Of a stretch of DNA of 29,362 bases, positions 1 through 8,317 are shown one piece after another. How positions within the stretch are numbered: position 1 is the stretch's first letter; each line of letters opens with the position of its first letter. Both the position numbers and the translations under genes were made by a program. Location of the stretch: NCBI GenBank assembly GCA_905221605.1, contig CAJNDS010002686.1, forward strand, positions 286,257-315,618, read 5' to 3'. The stretch is from Symbiodinium natans (taxonomy: Eukaryota > Sar > Dinophyceae > Suessiales > Symbiodiniaceae). The notes beneath the pieces are model-generated. The model did not search any database, was not told the DNA's origin, and was given only the letters and a program-made list of their open reading frames with translations.

Positions 1-12
1 CTATGCTGGAAT

Positions 13-105
13 TATCTGGGACCGTCTTTACCTACAGTTTGATGGGCTTTACCAACGAATTCAGGGTAGTTCCTACTAATCTGTAGGTGCAGAGGGTCCC
101 AGGTA
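13..105 (-). mobile_element. Family A inverted-repeat element (MITE-like), 93 bp
   Basis: Termini TATCTGGGACCGTCTTTACC and the near-complement ending GGGTCCCAGGTA. The same length and interior as the copy at 5942-6034, in the opposite orientation. Confidence 0.75.
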
Positions 106-227
106 GGCACCCTAGAGAAAGCCTGGAAGGGGAAGATGGGGTGAGTTATATCAGATTCATGCAGGGGTTCTGCGGGGTACACTCTGCTGAAAAAACATGG
201 AACTGGAAATAGAAAATGTGTAAGACC

Positions 228-1650
228 AACATGGAACCTACCGAGGCCAAACGGGCACTTCTGACAATTAACATGGAACTGGAGACCTCAGTTCACATTA
301 CATCCTGAACTCCAAACTGCAAAATTTATTCGACAAACAAGTCTAACATGGAATCTGACAATAGAAAAGACCTCCTCAACCAAGCAAATAAGTTCCACGT
401 TAAGGCTCCGAAAAATTCCTGGGTTTGACTTGTTGACTCTTCGAACCCGCCGAAAACCGACTAACATAGAACTTCTGCCAAAATCAACTTGTTCCCAAAC
501 CCTCCCCAATTAGATGCTAACGTGGAACCTGTCTCAAATTCGCAAAGCGGTTCGGTCTGGGGTGCAGCCTGAGACAGCTTCTGAGGGAGCTGTCTAACAT
601 AGAACCCACAATGCATAAACTCTTTCCAGCCGTGCGCGTGCTGGACTTGAGTGAAGGCCTCAACTTTCCGGAAGTGCACACGTATGAGTGGGGACTGCTT
701 GCGGGATTCGATGCGAAACGCGCTCAGCTCTTACAAAATTGCGACTGTGGAGCCAAGCAACTACCAAAACAAGAAGCTATGCCTTCCGCTCCGAGCGCAG
801 TGTGGATCAAGATCGTGGGCATTACTTTGAGCGGAAAGCATAGCTTCTTGTTTTGGTAGTTGCTTGGCTCCACAGTCGCAGCTTTGTAACGCACCGAAAC
901 TCGTGGTTGCTTGATCTTGGTCAGACAAGTGCTGAATCAGGCTCCCTGGGATTCCTATTGCGACATGGAGATTGAAGCTGTGACAGCCAGAGAACACGTG
1001 ACTCACTTGCGCCATAGGCTGGATGAACTGGCCTTCTCAGGACTGTGCAGCTCGCAACGCTGTGCAGCTGGCACTGCTGTAGAGTGTCACAGCACACAGC
1101 GCTGTGTGCAGGGGCCTGCGGATGCATCAAATACACTGCGAACGTGGAAGCTGTAGCGCAGAATTTTGATTTCTTAAGTTCAGCTGTTTTGCAGCAAGCA
1201 GTCCCCACTCATACGTGTGCACTTCCGGAAAGTTGATGCCTTCACTCAAGTCCAGCACGCGCACGGCTGGAAAGAGTTTATGCATTGTGGGTTCTATGTT
1301 AGACCACTCCCTCAGAAGCTGTCTCAGGTTGCACCCCAGACCGAACCGCATTGCGAATTTGAGGCAGGTTCCATGTTAATATTGAATTGGGGAGGGTTTG
1401 GGAGCAAGTTGATTTTGGCAGAAGTTCTATGTTAGTTTGATTTCGGCGGGCTTCGAAGAGTCAACAAGCCAAACCCAGGAATGTCTTAGAGCCTTAACGT
1501 GGAACTTCATTTCTATTTGCAGCTTCCTTGTTAGTCTTGCTTGTCGCACATATTCTGCAATTTTAAGCTGAGGATGTAATATGAACTGAATTCGTTGGTT
1601 CCACATTAGTGGTCCCCGGTATATGTACGGCCTTGGAAGGTTCCATGTTA
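228..1650. mobile_element. Foldback element with arms of about 460 bp
   Basis: The left arm (about 228-702) and right arm (about 1194-1650) are inverted copies with moderate divergence; for example CATAAACTCTTTCCAGCCGT and its complement lie in both. The arms carry many copies of (C)TAACATGGAAC in both orientations. The loop (703-1193) holds a nested hairpin element and a 300-bp stretch with no recognised gene. Open frames in the arms (such as MHKLFPAVRVLDLSEG) occur because the arms are copies; no transposase is visible. Confidence 0.72.
731..889. mobile_element. Nested hairpin element, about 160 bp
   Basis: TGCGACTGTGGAGCCAAGCA... (740-791) is complementary to 829-880 over 52 bp with one mismatch; weaker pairing extends to 731 and 889. 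The spacer is 37 bp. This near-perfect hairpin looks younger than the foldback element around it. Confidence 0.8.
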
Positions 1651-1672
1651 GTACACAGAACTTGCTTCGGGT

Positions 1673-1759
1673 CCTCCCAGGGGCAGGCTGACTAACATGG
1701 AACACGCTTGAAGGTTGGGCCCTCCCAGGGGCAGGCTGACTAACATGGAACGCGCTTGA
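1673..1759. repeat. Two 48-bp tandem units at the foldback edge
   Basis: CCTCCCAGGGGCAGGCTGAC then TAACATGGAACRCGCTTGA occurs at 1673 and again at 1721. It continues the TAACATGGAAC motif series outside the right arm. Confidence 0.7.
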
Positions 1760-2219
1760 TATACTCAGGACACGTCCAGGGCTCTTTGGAAAGCCCTAAC
1801 ATGGCACCATTCCCTGTGAATGTCAGGTTCTATGTTCCCTTTGCCATTTCGGCTTGCCCCAGCAAGCCGAGAAGCTGGAAGCCTGCACGCGGAAAACAAA
1901 CATAGCACTTGCCTGAAACGACCCTCTACTGGATTCCAAGTTTGTTTAGCAGAGAGTAACACTGCTAACCTTTTCAGGTATGCACTTCGCTGCTGCAAAC
2001 CCAAAACCCCTCTAAAAGAAAAAGCTGGGGTCTTCACAGCCCAGCCGAAGGCCATGTCTAAACGTATAGAATAGAAATCTAAGCAACAGAAACAAGCATG
2101 TACATCAAGGTCAGATGGTCACTTCTCTGCAGTATAATCCCTTCTTGGGGATCCTTATTATCAGGCGGCGCCCCTATGTTTCAGGTTACCAAAAAAAAGG
2201 ACCATCATGTCGAGAACTG
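1760..2219. other. Stretch between foldback element and family C copy
   Basis: No recognised gene. A plus frame from 1820 to 2074 is open but unlike any protein I know; 2100-2200 has no clear feature. Confidence 0.3.
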
Positions 2220-2320
2220 ACCAGATGTTCCCCACTATACTAACAGTCCTTTGTAGGGATTATAATAGGGGGTACCACAATCCCTATTAAGGACTGTTCG
2301 TATAAGGGGGAACATCCCTA
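2220..2320. mobile_element. Family C element, about 97 bp
   Basis: Ends GATGTTCCCCACTATACTAA and TATAAGGGGGAACATCCC. The right end runs straight into CCCTAAA repeats. Confidence 0.72.
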
Positions 2321-2386
2321 AACCCTAAACCCTAAATCCTAAACCCTAATTAAGCCCTAACCTGATTTCGTAAACCCCCCATATAC

Positions 2387-2476
2387 ATGTAAGAACAAAG
2401 CAGTCCTCGTTCAACTTGCACCGCTTTTGGAGGGCAGCCTTGGCTGCGTAGCGCCTCTTCTTCAGCTCCTTTGTGC
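2387..2476 (-). CDS. GT5 exon: TKELKKRRYAAKAALQKR...EDCFVLT
   Basis: This 90-nt exon has acceptor GGCCAG and donor ACAT|GTATAT. AAKAALQKRCKLNEDCFVL matches 'K-x-x-LQ-x-x-gL-x...-fv' that precedes the 'GRL-x-x-QKG' motif in GT5 enzymes; that next motif is not found to the left. Confidence 0.72.
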
Positions 2477-5400
2477 CTGGCCAGCCGGGTTTAGGGTTCA
2501 GGGTTTAGGGTCTAGGGTTTAGGGTTCAGGGTTCAGGGTTTAGGGTTTAGGGTTTAGGGTTTAGGGTTTAGGGTTCAGGGTTTAGGGTTTAGGGTTTAGG
2601 GTTTAGGGTGCAGGGTTTCGGGCTGAGGGGCCTCCCTTGCAAATCTCTCGGACTCTTACAAACTCTAAGGGCCAGAAAAGCATGGCCCCTCGAAACCTTT
2701 GAAACCTTCCCTGAACGCGGCCCGCCTAAATCCCATAAGCCTACAACTCTAAAACCCGAAAAGCCTCACCCCAAAGCCCTAAAGCCCTAAACCCTAAACC
2801 CTAAACCCTAAACCCTAAACCCTAAAGCCTAAAGCCTAAAGCCTAAAGCCTAAAGCCTAAAGCCTAAAGCCTAAAGCCTAAAGCCTAAAGCCTAAAGCCT
2901 AAAGCCTAAAGCCTAAAGCCCTAAACTAAACCTGACAACCAGAACTCGGCACGCGGGCCTGCTCCCTGATCATCCGCCGGGTCCGTGGCGTTATCGAGCG
3001 GCAAGATATTTGGAAGGCCTCGGAAGAGCATCCGCTCACCTCGGCGGGCGCTGAGGGATCGCAGGGTTTAGGGTTTAGGGTTTAGGGTTTAGGGTTTAGG
3101 GTTTAGGGTTTAGGGTTTAGGGTTTAGGGTTTAGGGTTTAGGGTTTAGGGTTTAGGGTTTAGGGTTTAGGGTGAAGGGTGAAGGGTGAAGGGTGAAGGGT
3201 TCAGGTTTTTTAGGCTTGCGGGGGCCGTGGTTCATAAGGCTAAGGGATTGGGTGCCCCTAAACCCTAAACCCTAAACCCTAAGCCCTAAACCCTAAACCC
3301 TAAACCCTAAACCCTAAACCCTAAACCCTAAACCCTAAACCCTAAACTTAAACTCTAAACCCTAAAACCTAAAGCCTACCCCTAAACCCTAAACTGCTTG
3401 TGCCATTCCAACCCACTCTCTCTCTCTCTCTCTCACTCTCCCGCCCTCCCTCCCTCGGCCGGTCCCTCCACCACCCTTCCTCCCAACCGGGTTTAGGGTT
3501 TAGGGTTTAGGGTTTGGGGTTTAGGGTTTAGGGTTTAGGGTTTAGGGTTTAGGGTTTAGGGTTTAGGGTTTAGGGTTTAGGGTTTAGGGTTTAGGGTTTA
3601 GGGTTTAGGGTTTAGGGTTTAGGGTTTAGGGTTTAGGGTTTAGGGTTTAGGGTTTAGGGTTGCCCTGAAAAAGAACTGGAACAAGAGGAGAGCGGGGCAG
3701 AAAGTGATTCTCCCTCCCTCTGGACGAAAGGCAAGGAAACGAGAGCGAAAATAGACAGTCTTGCGAAGTTTGGGCTAGGAGAACTCGTCCTTCTACCATC
3801 CCACTGCTGCTTAGGTTTAGGGTTTAGGGTTTAGGGTTTAGGGTTTAGGGTTTAGGGTTTAGGGTTTAGGGTTTAGGGTTTAGGGTTTAGGGTTTAGGGT
3901 TTAGGGTTTAGGGTTTAGGGTTTAGGGCTTAGGGTTTAGGGTTTAGGGTTTAGGATTGAGGGTTGAGGGTTTAGGGTTTAGGGTTTAGGGTTTAGGGTTT
4001 AGGGGTTTTCTTGCTCTTCTTCTCTCCTTCCGTTCTTGCGCCGAATGAAGCGAGGAAGCAAAGAAGCGGAAGAAGTGGAGCAGCCAGAAAAAAGTAAGGC
4101 CAGAGACAGGAAAGTGCGGCTTTCGCCTATCCGTCTCCTTCCACAAGACACGGACAGTACTTTTGGCAGGAAGTCTCTTTTTCTCAACTCTTGCAGGCAA
4201 CGGTGCTTGAGGCGTGTCTTTACACATGGGATATATCTTATTTCAACTTGTTGAAGAGGCAGTGCTGGCGTTGCTGACCTTCAAGATAAGAATTTCTCTC
4301 TAACCTTAGACCGTAAACCCTAGGGCTAGAAGGGCGGCTGTCGGAAGACATCGGCTTCGAACTGCTTCGGGAAACTGTACTTGCGACTTGTCCTTCGGGA
4401 TAAGCGCGCAGGCGGCATATGTTTCCCGAAGAGGCCTTTCCATTTTGTATGCTTATGATCTCTCTCAGTGGAACAACTTCTATCCAGAACGAAAACCCAA
4501 AAAAGTGACTGGGGCTCACAGTGTTGAGCTTCGAGTGCACTAAGAAACCACGCTTGCGGCAGGAAAGCGGGGCTTACGGCTGAGCGCTTCCCAGCTGCAG
4601 CGCCGCAGTGGCGACCTCTACCCAGTTAGGTTTATGCCCATTTTCGCCAGAATCCCGCTGGTCCCATAGAAAAGAAACTCCCTCTCATCGTCCTCTCCCC
4701 TTCCCGTACCTTTCTGAAAATGCAGCCCACATCTCTCTGTCTATGTTCATCATCCCTTTTCTTTCTCAGTTCTTTTCCTCAACGACGAAAGAGAAAGGTA
4801 GAGGATGAGAAGGAAAGCCGCCCCCCTGCAGACCTTTCGAATTCGAGCCAATGTGTAAATATGTTTTCAGACATTCCGGGCCAGAAGGCCACAGACAAAA
4901 CCGCTCTTAAATGTTCAACATTGGGATGTGCCCAGTTATACTAACAGTCCTTAACAGGGATTATAGTGACCCCTTTAACGATCCCTATTAGGGGCTTTTC
5001 CTGGGGAGCATCCCCAATTCAACATGTTGAAGACAGGTTCCTCTTCCGACTGCTTTGCACCCAGGAACTCGGCACTTTTTACCAGTTTGCGCAGGTATTC
5101 AAAGATGGAAACTGATCACTCTTGCCAGAATCATACATACATCAAGCACAGCATGAAATGACATTGGGCCAGGTGTAGCAACCCTAAACCCTAAACCCTA
5201 AACCCTAAACCCTAAATCCTAACCCTAAACCCACCCTGAGCTCTAAGAGGGTCCACACCGAAACCCTCAGGTGCCATGGCATGCCAGGGCGCGCTTCAGC
5301 TCGGCGGCATAGTTGGCAGAGACTGCGCAAACCCCATGGCCGTTCCTGGGTTTAGGGTTTAGGGTTTAGGGTTTAGGGTTTAGGGTTTAGGGTTTAGGGT

Positions 5401-6601
5401 TTAGGGTTTAGGGTTTAGGGTTTAGGGTTTAGGGTTTAGGTAACCCTCTGAAAATATCGATATAGGGTCCCTTGTAAACCCAAATAAGGAAAAACACAAG
5501 ATGTCCCAAAAGCCAACCTAGGCTCTGCATCTCCTTGATGTAGGCCACGCCAGCCTGACGTGCGCGTTTGACGCTGCCCGTCCTGCCCTCCGTGCCTCTG
5601 AAGATGAGCTCTTGCTTGGCACTCAAAAACACACCCTAAACCCCAAAACCTGCTTAACCCCCCCAAACCCCTAAAGTCCCAGACGCCTAACTCCCAAACC
5701 CCCCTAAACCCAACCCCCACCCACCCCAAACCCCCCAAACCCCTCAAACCCCCCCAAACCCCCCACCAACCCCCTGAACAGCCCCAGGGCCTTGAGCATG
5801 TTGAAGCGGCCCTCGAAGAGCATGTACTTGCGAATGGCGCGGACGCGCAAGTTGAAGACGAGGCCTCGTCTGTTGAAGAGCTAAACATGCCTCCTCACGC
5901 AGCAGGAAGACCTTAAAGTGTATGGTGTATGAATATAGAACTACCTGAGACCCTCTTTACCTACAGATTAGTCGGAACTACCCTTAATTAGTAGGTATAA
6001 CCCATAAAACTGTAGGTAAAGAGGGTCCCAGGTAAACTATGCATACATCTGCAGGGGTCGTCATCATGGAGCAACTAGGTATGAAGGTCTTGTGTATTCT
6101 GGATGTCAGCAGAAACATACCGCAGAACCCACCCCCGCGAGGGGAACAAAGCCTAATTATCAGGGGGGGCCGACCAAAGGGTTTGGGGTTTAGGGTTTTG
6201 TTGCGCAAAAGGGCATCCTGCTAAGAGCCGACAGTGTCCGACCATCGCGATGCACAGAGCGACAAGCACGAGTTCAGCTCCGGACTCAGTCTTCGCATTT
6301 CGGCAGTGGTCTTCCAGAACCGGTCGTTGATGAAATCCGTTTCGATGACACCTGAACCAACGGCGGAGGCGTGTGATGTAGTGAGCCTGAATAATTAGAA
6401 AAGGGTTTTGGGGGGTTCCTATGGTAAAAGTTTTTGAATTCGGTGCTTTCTTTTTTTTGCCGGGAGCTGCGTCGTTGTCACCACCATCTCCCCCGCCACG
6501 TTCTAATCCATCAGCATCGTTGAATTCACATCAATCATTCACATCCAGATTCACGTTTATCTTCATTCACATTCGGCATGATCATCATTATCATCATCCC
6601 C

Positions 6602-6633
<32 letters not shown>

Positions 6634-6655
6634 CTCCTCTTCCTCCTCCTCTTCC

Positions 6656-6690
<35 letters not shown>

Positions 6691-8146
6691 ACCAGCAGCA
6701 TTGTCGTCATCACGGTCATCACTGTAAAGAGAGCCCGACAACTGCTGCATGGCACCCATGTAGTCCGCGTTGTGCAAGACCAGGATCATGGGAATCGGCT
6801 TCTCCTGTGGAGGGACTTGTGCTCTTTTGCAAACCCCAAACTCCAAACCCCAAACCCCAAACCCCAAACCCCAAACCCTAAACCCTAAACCCCAAACCCC
6901 AAACCCTAAACCCTAAACCCTAAACCCTACCTCTAAAATCCCCAAAAAGCCCCCCCTAAATCCCTACAAGCCCCCACAGCCGAAACCCCCAGCGGCTCCG
7001 GCAGATAAAGCGGGGCTAGGGCTGCATGGTAGTCCATGCAGTGATAGATGTCCGGGTCCAGCATCCTCAGGGCTACTTGAAGGTTCATGGTACCTATTAA
7101 CCAACTAGGACTGTACTTATAGGGTTTTAGGGTTTAGGGTTTAGGGTTTAGGGTAACCCAAATTCTAACCATATTGGGGCGCTTAAGAGGCTTATAAGTG
7201 GGTTATCAGAGAGTTATAATGGGTCAATAAGCACCATGAACCTTCAAGCATGTGCTCGAAACTCAGAGTCAGGATCTGCTGGCAGAACGAGAGCCAACCT
7301 CTAGCAGAGCCTAGCAAGGAAGAAGCAGCTATGGGGTGTAGGGTTTGGGGTTTAGGGTTTGGGGTTTAGGGTTTGGGGTTTAGGGTTTGGGGTTTGGGGT
7401 TTGGGGTTTAGGGTTGAGGGTTTGGGGTTTGGGGTAAGGGGTTCAGGGTTAAAAGTGCCTCATCAGGGCAGCCACCGACTGGTTCCACAGAGAGAAGTAT
7501 CGCAGCACCTGGACCTTTGTCATTGGGCACCTGAGCTCGTCATTCAATCTTAGGGTCTTAGGGTAGCTACATGGTCCCTAAATATCCTTAAAAGGGACCC
7601 CTTATATACCCCTTATATTTGCCTAAGAACGAGGAAAAACAAGCAATCCCTATCTTGCCCTTATGAGAAAGAATATTTCTCTCTTTTTTGGGACGGGGGC
7701 AGGGACAGGCGGGGGGGGGGGGGGGGGGGTTCTCAAGCAAATGGTAGCTTAGGGGTACAACCATACTATCCTCCCCTTAGAACCTTAACAAACAATCTTC
7801 TTAAAGTCCCTTGGGTTCTATATAAACAAAACAAAATATAATTCCAAAGGGGGATATAGCGTAGGGGTACCCTGGGTTTTCCTGGGCCAGGTCTTTGCTT
7901 GGAGACCGAACCACACTTCCAGCCTCACACCCCCCTGAACCCTCAAAATTCAACCGAAGCCTTCAACCCTAAACCTAAACCCTAAACCCTAAACCCTAAA
8001 CTCTAAACCCTAAACCCTAGACCCTAAACCCAACAAAGCCCACAAAAGACACCTTGCACAGCTGCTCGCAAAGGGATGCCTGGGCCTCCAACGGGTACGG
8101 CGTCGTTCTGGGCCGCTCGGTAAAGAGTGGATGCTCCAGCAAATGC
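2387..8146 (-). CDS. GT5-family alpha-glucan synthase (alpha-1,3-glucan or starch synthase type), partial
   Basis: Known role of the family: GT5 enzymes transfer glucose from UDP- or ADP-glucose to a growing alpha-glucan (starch, glycogen, or alpha-1,3-glucan in the AGS type). Exons read in order: EHPLFTERPRTTPYP; VLRYFSLWNQSVAALM; LDPDIYHCMDYHAALAPLYL; KPIPMILVLHNADYMGA; FWKTTAEMRRL; LVFNLRVRAIRKYMLFEG then RFNMLK; AGVAYIKEMQ; NGHGVCAVSANYAAEL; RGLPNILPLDNATDP; AAKAALQKRCKLNEDCFVL. The set and order (D-PYP, WNQ-A, DYH-ALAPLYL, LHNA-Y-G, FN-L-A, GVS-Y, LPN, KAALQ) fit the AGS-type GT5 domain better than plant starch synthases. Not seen: the N-terminal KxGG sugar-nucleotide motif and the C-lobe after KAALQ. 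The latter may run off the left edge or have been displaced by the repeats at 1-2,330. Several joins are exactly in phase; others are approximate. Confidence 0.82.
2489..2615. repeat. TTTAGGG array
   Basis: Plus-strand TTTAGGG with occasional TTCAGGG units. Together with the CCCTAAA array at 2783 it forms a long inverted repeat within the GT5 intron between exons 2387-2476 and 2932-3050. Confidence 0.95.
2783..2925. repeat. CCCTAAA array turning into a GCCTAAA block
   Basis: Five canonical units are followed by about 14 units of the variant AGCCTAA (TTTAGGC on the other strand), an homogenised variant block. Confidence 0.95.
2932..3050 (-). CDS. GT5 exon: RMLFRGLPNILPLDNATDPA
   Basis: FRGLPNILPLDNATDP fits the GT5 '-GLPN-' segment that follows the GVS motif. 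Likely acceptor CCTCAG (alternatives 10-20 nt downstream), donor TCAG|GTTTAG. A plus-strand frame is also open here; the family match favours minus. Confidence 0.65.
3064..3400. repeat. Head-to-head TTTAGGG and CCCTAAA arrays
   Basis: TTTAGGG units (3064-3170), four GGGTGAA variants, a 55-bp spacer, then CCCTAAA units (3257-3370). Confidence 0.95.
3489..3660. repeat. TTTAGGG array, about 24 units
   Basis: Almost pure canonical units. The stretch 3400-3488 before it holds a (CT)n microsatellite; the stretch 3661-3812 after it has open frames on both strands but no recognised product. Confidence 0.95.
3813..4003. repeat. TTTAGGG array, about 27 units
   Basis: Canonical with a few TTGAGGG and CTTAGGG variants near its end. 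Confidence 0.95.
4004..4913. other. Unassigned 900-bp stretch inside the GT5 region
   Basis: Several fr-ames are open on both strands (plus 4036-4254 and 4720-4944; minus 4238-4540), none recognised. It falls between the GT5 exons with NGHGV and GLPN, so it is probably intronic, but unrecognised exons cannot be excluded. Confidence 0.3.
4922..5017. mobile_element. Family C element with 8-bp target duplication
   Basis: TGGGATGTGCCC... to ...GGAGCATCCCCAA, flanked by direct repeats TTCAACAT at 4914-4921 and 5018-5025. The duplication shows a cut-and-paste style insertion. It touches the minus-strand exon 5018-5111. Confidence 0.82.
5018..5111 (-). CDS. Unassigned minus-strand exon next to a family C transposon
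   Basis: After acceptor GATCAG the frame reads SIFEYLRKLVKSAEFLGAKQ and then SEEEPVFNMLN before meeting the transposon at 5017. It may be a lineage-specific insert exon of the GT5 gene, since it lies between the NGHGV and GLPN exons. I do not recognise it. Confidence 0.4.
5182..5440. repeat. CCCTAAA array, GT5 exon, TTTAGGG array
   Basis: CCCTAAA units (5182-5232) lie left of exon 5270-5345 and TTTAGGG units (5348-5440) right of it. This bracket pattern recurs around many exons here. Confidence 0.9.
5270..5345 (-). CDS. GT5 exon: NGHGVCAVSANYAAELKR
   Basis: The acceptor is ACCCAG. GHGVCAVSANYAAEL matches the GT5 'G-x-G-x-x-aVS-x-xYa-el' motif. A TGA follows CHGT in frame, so a donor must lie before it; its place is not clear. 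Confidence 0.78.
5523..5554 (-). CDS. GT5 exon: AGVAYIKEMQ
   Basis: The acceptor is CGTCAG. The peptide aligns with the conserved 'AGasYl-x-x-Q' between FNLL and GVS. The 3' end is approximate because no clean GT/GC donor gives the phase needed by the next exon. Confidence 0.65.
5636..5780. repeat. Degenerate CCCAAAC/CCCTAAAC tract
   Basis: A worn, C-rich telomere-like tract filling the GC-AG intron between GT5 exons 5791-5864 and 5523-5554. Confidence 0.8.
5791..5864 (-). CDS. GT5 exon: LVFNLRVRAIRKYMLFEG...FNMLK
   Basis: This 74-nt exon has acceptor AGACGAG and donor AAG|GCCCTG (GC type). The content matches the AGS stretch 'vFNL-x...KYvqfG-x-x-FNLL'. It joins the next exon to give FNMLKAGVAYIKEMQ in phase 0. 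Confidence 0.82.
5942..6034 (+). mobile_element. Family A inverted-repeat element (MITE-like), 93 bp
   Basis: Termini of 25 bp (TACCTGAGACCCTCTTTACC... and complement) with one mismatch. It lies in the GT5 intron between exons 6286-6351 and 5791-5864. Confidence 0.8.
6286..6351 (-). CDS. GT5 exon: GVIETDFINDRFWKTTAEMR
   Basis: This 66-nt exon has acceptor GGTTCAG and donor CTGA|GTCCGG. Its phase matches both neighbours: GCT-G joins GT-GTC before it, and CTG-A joins GC-CTC after it, giving MRRLSLVFNL across the second junction. Confidence 0.78.
   Translation of the reverse strand: MSSKRISSTTGSGRPLPKCED
6600..6692 (-). repeat. (GAGGAA)n purine tract at a 5' splice site
   Basis: On the minus strand the intron after GT5 exon 6693-6804 starts GTGAGGAGGAGG and continues as GAG/GAA units for about 90 bp. 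Read as protein it would be poly-glutamate, but the phase of the next exon supports splicing at its edge. Confidence 0.85.
6693..6804 (-). CDS. GT5 exon: EKPIPMILVLHNADYMGAM
   Basis: Acceptor CCACAG, donor GCTG|GTGAGG, 112 nt. LVLHNADYMG is the GT5 'tlHN-x-x-yqG' motif. The donor falls at the start of a (GAGGAA)n-type purine tract, so the tract is intronic rather than a poly-glutamate tail. The exon ends in phase 1, and the next starts with the two nucleotides needed. Confidence 0.85.
6830..6935. repeat. CCCCAAA/CCCTAAA array
   Basis: Mixed CCCCAAA and CCCTAAA units in the GT5 intron between exons 6987-7072 and 6693-6804. Confidence 0.9.
6987..7072 (-). CDS. GT5 exon: LRMLDPDIYHCMDYHAALAP
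   Basis: PDIYHCMDYHAALAPLYL is the clearest GT5 motif in the window ('D-x-yH-x-DyH-alaPlYL'). The acceptor is CAAGTAG (CAAG also possible, shifting the start by 3 nt) at the end of the family E transposon. The donor is GGG|GTTTCG, phase 0. Confidence 0.85.
7073..7248. mobile_element. Family E element acting as a GT5 intron
   Basis: The inverted ends CTTGAAGGTTCATGGT (7076 onward) and ACCATGAACCTTCAAG (to 7248) coincide with an intron: minus-strand donor CTTGAAG|GTTCATGG and acceptor AACCTTCAAGTAG|. Removing it joins HMLE to ALRMLDPDIYH in frame. A short TTTAGGG array (7122-7155) sits inside. Confidence 0.8.
7242..7300 (-). CDS. GT5 exon: ILTLSFEHMLE (start approximate)
   Basis: The exon ends CTTGAAG|GTTCATGG, where the donor GT lies inside the terminal repeat of the family E transposon. 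It joins to VALRMLDPDIYH across that element in frame. The upstream boundary (perhaps after CAGCAG) is a guess. Confidence 0.5.
7330..7445. repeat. TTTGGGG/TTTAGGG array
   Basis: Mixed units on the plus strand, within a GT5 intron. Confidence 0.9.
7459..7508 (-). CDS. GT5 exon: VLRYFSLWNQSVAALM
   Basis: The exon follows acceptor GTCCAG in phase 0. RYFSLWNQSVAALM corresponds to the conserved 'yS-x-WNq-iA' helix. The end is uncertain: either ATGAG|GCAC (GC donor) or the earlier TCG|GTGGCT. Confidence 0.7.
7551..7613. mobile_element. Family D remnant
   Basis: TTAGGGTAGCTACATGGTCCC followed by CCCCTTATATACCCC resembles the left half of family D. It is fused to a family B copy on its right. Confidence 0.45.
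7614..7747. mobile_element. Family B element, degenerate, with a long G run
   Basis: Termini TTTGCCTAAGAAC and GTTCTCAAGCAAATGGTAG. A run of about 20 Gs lies just inside the right end, where other copies have a short G run. It directly follows a family D remnant (7551-7613). Confidence 0.55.
8053..8146 (-). CDS. GT5 exon: LLEHPLFTERPRTTPYPLEA
   Basis: Acceptor CTCGCAG, donor AAG|GTGTCT. The peptide matches the AGS-type stretch 'P-x-FR-x-QT-x-x-DPYP'. A second frame is also open here; this one was chosen because it fits the family and ends in phase with the next exon. Confidence 0.7.
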
Positions 8147-8176
8147 CTGCGAGCAGATGGCTGGGCGGGCTCTCAG

Positions 8177-8317
8177 GGTGTAGGGTGTAGGGTGTAGGGT
8201 GTAGGGTGCAGGGTGCAGGGTGCAGGGTGCAGGGTGCAGGGTGTAGGGTGTAGGGTGCAGCCTGTAGGGTGTAGGGTTTAGGGTTTAGGGTTTAGGCTTA
8301 GGGTTTAGGGTTTAGGG
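8177..8317. repeat. GGGTGTA/GGGTGCA block and TTTAGGG units
   Basis: Homogeneous variant blocks (TGTAGGG, TGCAGGG) give way to canonical units. It lies immediately upstream of GT5 exon 8053-8146. Confidence 0.9.

Noticed and set aside
611-1351. Paired genes MHKLFPAVRVLDLSEG on both strands
   Set aside because: They are the same sequence in the two arms of the foldback element; no conserved domain and frames end at random in the loop.
2944-3063. Plus-strand exon (LGTRACSLIIRRVRGVIERQ)
   Set aside because: The minus strand of the same stretch gives the GT5-like RGLPNILPLDNATDP in the right order with its neighbours.
6535-6867. Protein with a poly-glutamate tract
   Set aside because: The exon ends at GCTG|GTGAGG in the phase that fits the next GT5 exon, so the glutamate tract is intron sequence.
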